Shown piece after piece: positions 44,850-52,371 of a stretch of DNA of 64,000 bases. The position numbers and the translations under genes are program-made. Below the pieces are notes generated by a model, which saw only the letters and a program-made list of their open reading frames with translations, ran no database searches and was not told where the DNA came from. Numbering within the stretch: the stretch's first letter is position 1; each line of letters opens with the position of its first letter. Location: positions 1 to 64,000 of the forward strand of contig JASAND010000630.1 of assembly GCA_030248195.1 (NCBI GenBank), in the 5' to 3' direction. The stretch is from Trissonchulus latispiculum (Eukaryota > Nematoda > Enoplea > Enoplida > Ironidae).

Positions 44850-45591
44850 TACGGGGGACTTTGAAACTAACTCTCTGAATGACTACCGGGTTAAACTCCC
44901 TCATAGAATTAAATTACAGGGTGAGTGGGAAGTTGCGCTTGTGGAAATGATGTATCCGGTGACTTGGGGTAATCTTTCTGCAGCTAACTCGGCCGTCTCT
45001 TTTAAGTTTCCTGACAAGACCTCAATGGTTAAACTCCTACCTAAACGACACTACGAAACAGTGGACGATCTATGCGATGCAATTAATTTCACTATACTTA
45101 ATATGGAACACCCCGTCACAGGTGAGAGAGCACCAATTAAATTTAGATTCGATGGTTACAGGCACAGAGTAATGTTTTCAATACCAAAGACCTTCCCTAA
45201 TACAGTTAAGTTGAGCAAAAATCTCTGGAAGATGTTAGGCTACTACCCTGATCCAATGCAAAGGGACGGTGATCCTGTAGATGACAAAATAATTTTCGTT
45301 GCTGAGTCCGAACCAGATCTTAGACTAGGTTTCTACTCTCTCTTCGTTTACTGTGACCTGGTGGCTCCTCAAGTTATAGGAAACGCACTGGTACCTCTAA
45401 TTCGTGTAGTAACGACAGAGGGAACTCACGGGGCGGTAGTAAATAAGGAGTACCACAATCCACATTACGTCCCTGTCCTCCACAAAGAGTTTGGAACTGT
45501 CGAAATCAATATAAACGATGACGCGGGGAGGCCTGTACAATTTGCATTCGGAAAGGTTTACGTTAAACTTCACTTTCGAAGACGACGATAA
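44818..45591 (+). CDS. Minor capsid (penton-like) protein candidate
   Basis: 257 residues, with an N-terminal pattern (FYMFLPSNT, LPHRIKLQGEWEVAL, MYPVTW) seen in a widely conserved Polinton protein upstream of the major capsid gene. It is predominantly beta, compatible with a single jelly roll. By position it is the best penton/minor capsid candidate, but that assignment is inference. Its stop overlaps the next ATG (TAATG). Confidence 0.8.
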   Translation: MTDFYMFLPSNTGDFETNSLNDYRVKLPHRIKLQGEWEVALVEMMYPVTWGNLSAANSAVSFKFPDKTSMVKLLPKRHYETVDDLCDAINFTILNMEHPVTGERAPIKFRFDGYRHRVMFSIPKTFPNTVKLSKNLWKMLGYYPDPMQRDGDPVDDKIIFVAESEPDLRLGFYSLFVYCDLVAPQVIGNALVPLIRVVTTEGTHGAVVNKEYHNPHYVPVLHKEFGTVEININDDAGRPVQFAFGKVYVKLHFRRRR

Positions 45592-46004
45592 TGCGCTGTC
45601 AGTACATACCCGAAACTCAGGGCACTTGGGAGCTAACCCTACTTCAAACTGGTGGGGCGCTTCCGGCATACGCAGGGCTTCCGTACCAACGAGGAGCAGG
45701 GATAGGAAACATCTTTAGGGGTCTATTTAGAGCCGCACTTCCAATTCTAAAACGAGTCGGTCTATCTGCAGGTAAAAGTCTTGCAAAAAATGCATTAGCA
45801 CTAGCATCAGACGTAACCCAAGGTGAAGACATAAAAGCAGCTGCGAAGCGGAGAGGCAAACAGTTTCTTGGTGAGACATTAACTGCTGCTGGTGAACATA
45901 TTCAACAAGGCGAAGGTATCGGCCAAAGACCTAGATCTAACAACATAAAAGGAGTAAAAGGACGAGGTAGACCACCGAAACAAAATTTAGATATATTCAC
46001 ATAA
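45591..46004 (+). CDS. Small basic virion-associated candidate
   Basis: 137 residues. An amphipathic segment GIGNIFRGLFRAALPILKR at about 37-55 is followed by an alanine/lysine-rich helix and a basic, glycine-rich tail. This arrangement (short lead, amphipathic helix, basic tail) is found in small Polinton proteins placed just before the major capsid gene, and resembles adenoviral cement/core proteins in general character only. Two nucleotides separate its stop from the capsid ATG. Confidence 0.75.
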   Translation: MRCQYIPETQGTWELTLLQTGGALPAYAGLPYQRGAGIGNIFRGLFRAALPILKRVGLSAGKSLAKNALALASDVTQGEDIKAAAKRRGKQFLGETLTAAGEHIQQGEGIGQRPRSNNIKGVKGRGRPPKQNLDIFT

Positions 46005-46006
46005 GC

Positions 46007-47254
46007 ATGACGAAGCAAGTAGATTCGCTATCTCTACCTGGGTTCAAGTCGGAATTGGACCTATTCTCCGTTCCACCTACTCAAGTTGCCGTAGAGCATG
46101 GGTACTGGGCGGAAATAGGACCCCAAAATCCAATTACAGACTCAGGACCTTACCGTTTCAACGTTCCTAAAGATTCGTACATGCTTGATCTAAACAAGAA
46201 TTACCTCTATCTTAGGGTTAAAATTGAAGGAGATGCTGGGACTCCTATTAACCTTTTCGGTAAAACATTTTTCCAGCGCTGCATAGTCAAACTCTCTGAT
46301 AAAGAAATTTACAACTCGGGCCCCCACTACGCGTACCAAGCCTACATTGAAACTATGCTAAACTACTCTCGAAATGCAAAAGAAGGTCATTTACAGGCTG
46401 CAGGCTGTGAGTTCGACTCGGGTACAAGGGGCACCTGGGTGGCAACAAAATCTGCTGAGTTTATGGCACCGATCCACTGCGATCTGTTTAAACAGGAAAA
46501 GTACCTTCTAAGCGACTGTCAACTGACCATTGAGTTGCACCGAAATCCCGATGAGTTCTGTCTCAGTTCTCAGGGAAGCAGCAAAGTTAAGGTTGAGGAC
46601 ATGCGCTGGTACGTAAGAAAGGTAAGATGTCAGGATTCCATGTCCCTAGCTATTGAAAATATTCTTTCCCAAGGTAATACTGCAAAGTATCCAATCAGAC
46701 GTACAAAAGTGGTAGCTCGACATCTGAGCGCTGGCATACAAACTATTGTGGAAAATTCTGTGTTCACTGGTCAACTTCCTAGAAAGGTGATTATCGGGGT
46801 AGTCAAATCTGAGGCGTTTAACGGTTCTTTGACAGCGGACCCCCTGACCCTGGAAACCATTAACATTACCGAAATTAGTCTAAAATGTGGGGATGAGTAC
46901 ATTCCTAGACAACCCATGAAAATTGACTTCTCCAAACCTCGTGGATATACCTTCCCATTTGTCTTTCTTTTTGAAGCTCTCGATATGGCTGGGGATGACA
47001 AGGGGTGTTACATCAGCTACACAGATTTCAAAGATGGTAATGCTTTCTTTGCCTTCGACCTAACCCCAGATAACACTGACACCGGCGCCATGCAGTTAAT
47101 TCGGGAGGGAGACGTCTCTCTTCGAATGGAACTAAGCAAAGCGTTGAGTGCTACAAGTTATCCACAGGGTGTTGAAATCATTATATACGGTGAATTTGAT
47201 AACCTCATATCTATAGACTATAATCGAACACCTTTCTTCGACTACGCCATATGA
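46007..47254 (+). CDS. Major capsid protein (double jelly roll)
   Basis: 415 residues, the size expected for a Polinton double-jelly-roll capsid protein. It starts with a conserved-looking LDLFSVPPTQ segment, is beta-rich throughout with few charged helices, and ends with a YNRTPFFDY tail. Position between the penton-like gene and the protease is the usual Polinton order. The assignment rests on order, length and overall pattern, since fold cannot be computed here. It overlaps the protease by 4 bp (ATGA). Confidence 0.9.
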   Translation: MTKQVDSLSLPGFKSELDLFSVPPTQVAVEHGYWAEIGPQNPITDSGPYRFNVPKDSYMLDLNKNYLYLRVKIEGDAGTPINLFGKTFFQRCIVKLSDKEIYNSGPHYAYQAYIETMLNYSRNAKEGHLQAAGCEFDSGTRGTWVATKSAEFMAPIHCDLFKQEKYLLSDCQLTIELHRNPDEFCLSSQGSSKVKVEDMRWYVRKVRCQDSMSLAIENILSQGNTAKYPIRRTKVVARHLSAGIQTIVENSVFTGQLPRKVIIGVVKSEAFNGSLTADPLTLETINITEISLKCGDEYIPRQPMKIDFSKPRGYTFPFVFLFEALDMAGDDKGCYISYTDFKDGNAFFAFDLTPDNTDTGAMQLIREGDVSLRMELSKALSATSYPQGVEIIIYGEFDNLISIDYNRTPFFDYAI

Positions 47255-47688
47255 ATACTTTAGAAATTGAAAACACATTACGACCTCTCGTTAAAAATTT
47301 CGTTGGAGTATTTCCTATCGACCACCTTCCTGAAACAATGTTAGACAATAGCTGCTTCGTAGCCAACACCGACCCCTGCCAACTTCCTGGCCAGCATTGG
47401 GTTGCTTTGTACCTTGACGATTACGCTGAGTATTTCGACAGCTACGGCCGACCACCACTTAAGGAGTTCGAAAAGTACTTTAACGATAGATTGCAAAAGC
47501 ATAACCCGGTTCGCTTACAAGATTACACCACTTTCGTCTGTGGGGAGTATTGTATCTACTTTCTTTACCACCGGGACATAGGCTTTTCCTTCGAAGATAT
47601 AATCTCGTATCTTAGAGAAAGGCCTTCTAAAAATGACGAAATTGTAAAGGGTTTTGTAGACAGTGTAACGATTGGGGTAAATTCATAA
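47251..47688 (+). CDS. Adenain-type cysteine protease
   Basis: 145 residues; predicted to process capsid precursors. The catalytic constellation matches the adenovirus protease order: H49 in GQHWVALY, acidic D63 in YFDSYGRPP, Q90 in RLQDY and C97 in FVCGEYC. The Gln-to-Cys spacing of 7 equals that of adenain. The following CIYFLYHR helix is also typical. All residues are present, so the enzyme is probably active. Confidence 0.94.
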   Translation: MNTLEIENTLRPLVKNFVGVFPIDHLPETMLDNSCFVANTDPCQLPGQHWVALYLDDYAEYFDSYGRPPLKEFEKYFNDRLQKHNPVRLQDYTTFVCGEYCIYFLYHRDIGFSFEDIISYLRERPSKNDEIVKGFVDSVTIGVNS

Positions 47689-47740
47689 ATGGACGGTCAG
47701 AGCAGCTGGTCTAACGTTGTAAAGCCTTAGGTGTGAAACA

Positions 47741-48073
47741 ATGGGGACGACACAGGAACACACTCCACCGATGGGGTTCGGTTGGGGTAAAGTTCTAATT
47801 GCCGTCTGCTCTATCTTAATTGCGGTTACACTCGTAATTGTTGTTACACCTTCGGGAGTCTGCCTTGACCAACCAATGATAGACCAACTCAGAAAATCTT
47901 TCAATCAAAAAGTTAATCTAACCGTCCTCGGAACTGAGCCTTGCTGGTACTCTTTCAATATCGACTGGGCTGAAATATGCTTCAGTCATAACTACGACGT
48001 TTTACGCGTCTATATCCCAACAGTCCTCTTAAGGGCTCCCCAAGGAAAAGGGGTAAAAACCACCTGTATATAA
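47741..48073 (+). CDS. Small membrane protein ending inside a terminal-repeat relic
   Basis: 110 residues. One strong transmembrane helix lies at about 17-37 (VLIAVCSILIAVTLVIVV), followed by a cysteine-containing domain with a predicted N-glycosylation site (NLT). No family recognised. The last 19 codons are translated from a 47-nt block (48016-48062) that occurs again at 49784-49830 in another frame, so the C terminus is probably borrowed from non-coding DNA. Confidence 0.7.
   Translation: MGTTQEHTPPMGFGWGKVLIAVCSILIAVTLVIVVTPSGVCLDQPMIDQLRKSFNQKVNLTVLGTEPCWYSFNIDWAEICFSHNYDVLRVYIPTVLLRAPQGKGVKTTCI
48022..48037 (+). terminator. Stem-loop 3' element, copy 2
   Basis: AGTCCT-CTTA-AGGGCT forms a 6-bp stem (one G-T pair) with a 4-nt loop and is followed within 20 nt by a purine-rich stretch (CCAAGGAAAAGGGG). 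It lies near the 3' end of the membrane-protein gene. Confidence 0.5.
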
Positions 48074-48330
48074 TGTATATAGTAGGGACCAAAAAAATTA
48101 TAAAACTATAAAACCACAAAAAATCATAAAAACAAAAACACAAAAAAACTAAAAAATAAAAAAAACCATTAATGCGGCCTGGGCGAAAGCTCAGAAGGTT
48201 CCCAAGCCCTTCCGGTATACCGGTAAAATCGCAGAGGGGTGGAGACATAAAAACATAAAGTTAGCACCATAATAATTACGAATGGTCAAACTATTTTCAA
48301 GCCAAGCAACTATTAGCTAACTTCAAAGTC
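48074..48330. repeat. Internal relic of the inner terminal repeat
   Basis: After the stem-loop block comes an A-rich stretch, then TTCCCAAGCCC and GGTAAAATCGCAGAGGGGTGG at 48198-48242, the same order of blocks as the right terminus (49784-50004). A 12-bp palindrome CCGGTATACCGG is at 48212-48223. A second, shorter relic is at 48823-48870. Confidence 0.65.
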
Positions 48331-48396
48331 TATATAAACAGTGAAATATTTGGTTCATCGTCAGTCTGACTCCTGCTGTCGTCGTGATCGGTCGGT
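48331..48396 (+). promoter_or_regulatory. C2H2-gene core promoter: TATA, initiator, DPE
   Basis: TATATAAAC starts at 48331, TCAGTC has its A at 48363 (32 bases on), and GGTCG occupies +28 to +32 (48390-48394). The 55-bp region from -6 to about +45 is nearly identical to the polB promoter at 39889, which suggests shared control of the two genes. Confidence 0.75.
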
Positions 48397-48455
48397 TCCT
48401 AAAGCTCTGGTTTGAATGCGATTACTTATATATAAAATTGGAATTATAATTGGAC

Positions 48456-48734
48456 ATGAATCTAGAACAGATCATTTTGGGCAACTTTGGAGAACGTCAT
48501 CGTTGCAGCTGTGGTAAAGATTTTAATAGTGATAAAGCAATGTCTAAGCACGTTAATGAGACTCACAATCCTAAGTTTACTCCGAAAAAACGGACTTTGA
48601 AACCACTGCCCACATTATCAAAGACAAGTCAAGAGAGACACAAAAGACTTGATTTGTATATAGAAGAAAAGTTTCTAAGCTTTGGACCACGTAGCAGAAG
48701 TATATTAATGTCTAAATTTGAGAAGTGGTTTTGA
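48456..48734 (+). CDS. Small C2H2 zinc-finger protein
   Basis: 92 residues from the ATG at 48456; an upstream TTG in frame is ignored. One short C2H2 finger, CSCGKDFNSDKAMSKHVNETH (CxC spacing, Hx4H), is followed by a basic tail. It is likely a DNA-binding regulator. It is driven by a promoter nearly identical to that of polB, and its finger type resembles those in the polymerase N terminus. The stop codon overlaps AATAAA. Confidence 0.78.
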   Translation: MNLEQIILGNFGERHRCSCGKDFNSDKAMSKHVNETHNPKFTPKKRTLKPLPTLSKTSQERHKRLDLYIEEKFLSFGPRSRSILMSKFEKWF

Positions 48735-48968
48735 ATAAATACGGTGTATACAAGTTTTTAAATGCAAACGGAAAAGTTAAAAATCAAGTAGTAAATCTTT
48801 AAAAAATTTAAAAAAACTGTGTGCCCTTCCTGGATGCCGGTAAAATCACAGGGAGGTGGAGACATTAAAAGAATTGGAGGCGAAGGACATAAAAACGAAT
48901 CAACAGAAGACATAAAAACCCAAAATAGCTGGAAAAAAGAGATTGTATGAAGGAAGAAAGAAGCTAAC
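48735..48968. other. Intergenic, with second terminal-repeat relic
   Basis: AATAAA at the preceding stop is a likely poly(A) signal. Bases 48823-48870 repeat the CCCTTCC/GGTAAAATC/GTGGAGACAT blocks of 48206-48252. GACATAAAAACSM words at 48886 and 48910 may be TATA-like. Confidence 0.5.
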
Positions 48969-49436
48969 ATGGCATCGAATATTACTCCTTTTTCTACAAC
49001 TGCTAACTGTAAACTTTGTCACACACCCTTGGAAAAACTAGTAAACAGTTACTTTCACGAAAATAACGAGGCAACATTTCCCCTCATTGGTCCAATATAT
49101 TTCTGTGAAAATTGTTACATAAGAAAGGGAAGAATAAGGCTGGTACTTTGTTGTTCACACTTAGTAGCAGACGTACAGATTTTTGAAATGGGAACCGACA
49201 TGCCGGAGCACCGAACCTTTTGTTTCATCAAACCTACTTCAAACTGCCCTATTTGTCTAGAAGATTTTGATAGTCAACGTGTATGCCGGAAGTTGAATTG
49301 TGACCACATATTTCACGATTTTTGTATAACATCTTGGTTTCTGAGACATTACACTTGTCCTGTTTGTCGATCTGAGATAGAAACGGTTAGTGAGGAAAGC
49401 AATTTAAACATTATTGAGGCAGGTGTGCTTGCATAA
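48969..49436 (+). CDS. RING-H2 finger protein, putative E3 ubiquitin ligase
   Basis: 155 residues. The C-terminal half carries a complete RING-H2: CPICLEDF, then CRKLNCDHIFHDFC, then CPVCRSE, with Cys/His in C3H2C3 order at about residues 95-138. The N-terminal half has additional CxxC pairs (CKLCH, CENCY) that may bind a second metal. RING-H2 proteins usually recruit E2 enzymes. In a Polinton accessory cassette this may redirect host protein turnover, which is inference. It is followed by two AATAAA-containing words. Confidence 0.88.
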   Translation: MASNITPFSTTANCKLCHTPLEKLVNSYFHENNEATFPLIGPIYFCENCYIRKGRIRLVLCCSHLVADVQIFEMGTDMPEHRTFCFIKPTSNCPICLEDFDSQRVCRKLNCDHIFHDFCITSWFLRHYTCPVCRSEIETVSEESNLNIIEAGVLA

Positions 49437-49509
49437 ATAAAAAATAGTCAATAAAAGGACTAGGCCCATAAAGAAATACCAATTTTTCATCTCAAAGATA
49501 ACACAAAAA

Positions 49510-49800
49510 ATGGCTGAGAGATACTATTGGAGTTATGTGGTGCCAACAGCGGATGGTATTAGAGTGGGGCAGTATCTTGGATGTTATAGTTCGTACGAAG
49601 AAGCCAAGCAAGCTGCTTGTGCCCCTATACTGGCTTTTGGTCCCATTATTGCTTATCCTGCAACGGTTATTAAAATTGAAAGGGTTGTAGGAGGAGAAGT
49701 AGTAACGACTATATTTGTTTCTATGGTCGACGGAATGGAACAACAAGTGGACATTTTTCCAGGACATGTGACTTCGTGGCTACCCCAACAGTCCTCTTAA
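49510..49800 (+). CDS. Orphan 96-residue protein at the right end
   Basis: No family recognised. The N terminus is rich in aromatic residues (RYYWSYVVP) and the middle is a moderately hydrophobic alanine-rich stretch (AKQAACAPILAFGPIIAYP). No clear signal peptide or motif is seen. Its TAA stop falls inside the stem-loop at 49790-49805. Confidence 0.65.
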   Translation: MAERYYWSYVVPTADGIRVGQYLGCYSSYEEAKQAACAPILAFGPIIAYPATVIKIERVVGGEVVTTIFVSMVDGMEQQVDIFPGHVTSWLPQQSS

Positions 49801-49805
49801 GGGCT
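49790..49805 (+). terminator. Stem-loop 3' element, copy 3
   Basis: The sequence is identical to copy 2 and sits within a 47-nt identical block, but in a different reading frame: here the stop codon lies in the loop and right stem. Conservation across frames points to function in RNA or DNA rather than protein. Confidence 0.5.
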
Positions 49806-49939
49806 CCCCAAGGAAAAGGGGTAAAAACCAACTAACACTTCTACTAACACAAGTAACAATATCTATTTTAAAACTTAAAAAATCAAAATTGAAAAAAATA
49901 AAAACTAAAAAATTGAAAAACAAAATAAAAATGAAAAAC

Positions 49940-50155
49940 TCAAAAAAACCACTAATGGGCCAACGCCGGGTCCCAAGCCCCGGGGGAAGAACTCAGAGGG
50001 GTGGTAAAGAAGGGACAAGAGTGAAGAACACAAGGAAAAGAAGGCTCAAGGGTGGTGACGTCATACAGTGCAAACCTATGCTCATTGGGTGGGAGGGAGT
50101 GGGAGTGAAAATTTGGGATTGGGATTGCGGCTCGAAAAGCGGACACTATACTACT
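49940..50155. repeat. Polinton right terminal inverted repeat
   Basis: The outer 30 bp match the left end. The inner block 49966-50004 (GGTCCCAAGCCCCGGGGG and GAACTCAGAGGGGTGG) matches 34819-34858 inverted. TGACGTCA is at 50056-50063. The segment between blocks differs strongly from the left end. Confidence 0.85.
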
Positions 50156-50161
50156 CGGGAC
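50156..50161. repeat. Polinton target-site duplication, right
   Basis: CGGGAC, an exact copy of 34641-34646. The following TGGTCC and AAAATGTTAAAGAGCACGG resume the interrupted R3 repeat. Confidence 0.95.
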
Positions 50162-50289
50162 TGGTCCTAAAATGTTAAAGAGCACGGAAATAGGTTATTT
50201 TGTAAGTTTTAGCCCTTTGCGTAAAGGATTAGAGCTGTAGGAGTCAAAACCCGAGGAAACGCTTAGCTGGTTTGCTTGGTTGGGTTAAA

Positions 50290-50395
50290 CGCTTTTTTAT
50301 TTTTTTTTTTTTTTTTTTTTTTTTTGGGTTTGTGGTATGGTGGTTCCCGGGGCGGGGGGGGGGTTTGTGTTTCTTAGGCGTTGTATTAAAGATAT

Positions 50396-50428
<33 letters not shown>

Positions 50429-50566
50429 TGTGTTTTGTTTTTGTTTTTTTTGTTTTTTTTTTTTTTTTTTTTTTTTTTTTTGTTGTTTTTTTTTTTTTTT
50501 GGGGGGGGTGTGGTTGTTGTTTTTGTATCTTATAATTTTTTTGTTTTTTTTTTTTTTTTTTTTATT
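50290..50566. repeat. Poly-T low-complexity block
   Basis: Several T runs of 15-27 bases are separated by short G/T stretches and one unique-looking 60-bp insert (50326-50395). This may be stacked reverse-strand poly(A) tails of retroposed sequence or an assembly artefact. Phenylalanine- and lysine-rich frames here are not genes. Confidence 0.7.
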
Positions 50567-50907
50567 AACATGGAGATGTAGGCTAGCTGTATTGTAGGTA
50601 ATCATTTTCTTTCTGAAATGCGCAATGAAGAGTCATCTTTAGCATGAGATACCTTTGTATGTTCTTTTCCGGTGGAATCCACTTTAATTTGTGCGACAAC
50701 GGTTCGGATTGGGAGACAGCTTAGTTAAAAATTTTGTTTTTTGACTGGGAGGGTGACGCTGTCCCACTAATAATTGTTTTCACAGTTAACCGAGGCGTTC
50801 AACAAGGCATTTAAAGTTGTGTATGGAGTAAGTTCCATCAAACTGCGCTGCTAGAGTAAACCTTCAAATCTCGCTGCGAGTATGATTTTTCAGGATGTTG
50901 GTGTCGG
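50567..50907. other. Non-coding spacer
   Basis: No ORF, RNA gene or repeat recognised. Confidence 0.5.
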
Positions 50908-50915
50908 TGTGGTGG

Positions 50916-52363
50916 CAGAGTTGGAAGTGGGTACCAATTTGGCGACCCGCCCTGCCCCGCTACCCGCCCGCAGTCAACCAATACCAGCAAGATACCCGCA
51001 AAATTTTTGCGAATGCTGTACGACTATTATGCTGTTAAATTTATTAAAAAATGTCAGTAATTAAAAATAAACTTCTATTTAAAGCTTCAAAACTATTTTA
51101 ACCTAATAGTGTATTGAGAATTGTGTTGCTGAAATATGGAAATTAACCCAAATTGCCGAAGTTTGCCAAAACTACCAAAACTGTTTCGAAAAGTTTAAAA
51201 GTTTAAACTAACTAATATATACGCTTAACTAGGGATGCACAAGGGCTTGGGTCCCAATGACAGTCTCGGTGGTTCAGCCCCGATGCCGACCGGTACCAAA
51301 ATTTTGTAATTGTTTTGACAATTTTTAGCCAAAAGCGTGGAATTTAAAACAGTTAAAGAAAATTAAGTTTAAGTTGGTACAGATTGCTCGTTATTATATT
51401 TCTCATCGATTTGAGTAAAAACAACAATAGTAATTTTGTCCATTCTTGAAATTATAGGAAAATCTGAATTTTGAAAATAAGTCTTCTATTTAGACCCACA
51501 ATTTTCAGGCCTCGGCCTCAGATCTGGCCGGTTCATCTCTGCAAGAAACTAATGTTGCGCTCATGTAGTCTCGAAAAAAAGACCCATGGTACACGGAAAG
51601 GGACTAGTCTATTAAACCTCAAGGTTTAGAAAAATGATTAAGGTTTTTGATTTGCTGAAATTTATGCATTGCTCGGCTCTTTCAAAGGACTGGTAGAGGG
51701 CAGAGACTCTGGAAACTTTTGGCGACGTTAAAATTCCCCAACGGCAAATGGCGCCAGATGACATAACAACAAACTTTTCTCGGAATTTTTCTAGAATGAT
51801 ATTCGTTCGAAAATTTTCTTGAGCAAACATTCCCGGTTTTGAACAATTTCTAAAATGTTGCATTTCAGAGTGACCTTATGTGCCATCTGCTGAACGCCAC
51901 TAATGGAACACATGCTAATAACAAAATTTAAGCCATTTAAGCTTTGCAAATACGGCACACAAAAGAAGTCTATGTGCTGAGACATTAAGTTAATCTGCTT
52001 ACTGAAACAACAACTGCAAGTATGTAGAGAGCTCGATGCATACAGTACATGCTGTGGGATCACAACATAGCATTAGTATGATTACGTTTCTGGATATAAC
52101 CAAATGTTTAATCAAGGGCAAATATGCGCTGAGATTAGTAATCGTAGAGTAGGGTACCCAGCCAAAATTAGCGAATTTTTGAAATCAGCATCATGAAATC
52201 TATTTTTCCGAACACTTTTCAGAAAAGCGATAGATTTTTAGTGAATATATCAAGAAGAGATACCCGCAACTACCCGCACGGGTAGCATGCGGGTAGCTAA
52301 AGTTCTATTACCCGCTGGTACCTGCGGGTACCCGTGGGTACCCGCTACCCACTTCCGACTCTG
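50916..52363. mobile_element. hAT-type element with GGGTA repeats
   Basis: The ends CAGAGTTGGAAGTGGGTA and, inverted, CAGAGTCGGAAGTGGGTA are flanked by a perfect 8-bp duplication TGTGGTGG (50908-50915 and 52364-52371). Subterminal GCGGGTA/TACCCGC words cluster at both ends. No intact transposase. A possible second hAT-like insertion (TAGGGATGCAC near 51232 to CATCTCTGC near 51541) is nested inside, but its flanks do not match. Confidence 0.85.
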
Positions 52364-52371
52364 TGTGGTGG

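Larger units (their letters stand above)
34647..50155. mobile_element. Polinton/Maverick, complete 15.5-kb element
   Basis: It is bounded by inverted AGTAGTATAG termini and a perfect 6-bp target duplication. It carries the full hallmark set in uninterrupted frames: protein-primed DNA polymerase B, DD35E integrase with chromodomain, FtsK/HerA-type packaging ATPase, adenain-type protease, major capsid protein, minor capsid candidates and several small conserved proteins. The polymerase runs left from a central regulatory region and all other genes run right. Intact frames over more than 10 kb of coding DNA imply a recent insertion or a functional element. Such elements replicate by self-synthesis and are thought capable of forming virions; virion formation by this copy is inference. 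Confidence 0.96.

Noticed and set aside
50272..50605. Phenylalanine-rich and lysine-rich frames
   Set aside because: Translation of the poly-T/poly-A block.
51232..51545. Nested hAT with TAGGGATGCAC-like ends
   Set aside because: Ends look hAT-like but no matching 8-bp flanks were found, so it is mentioned only inside the 50916-52363 entry.
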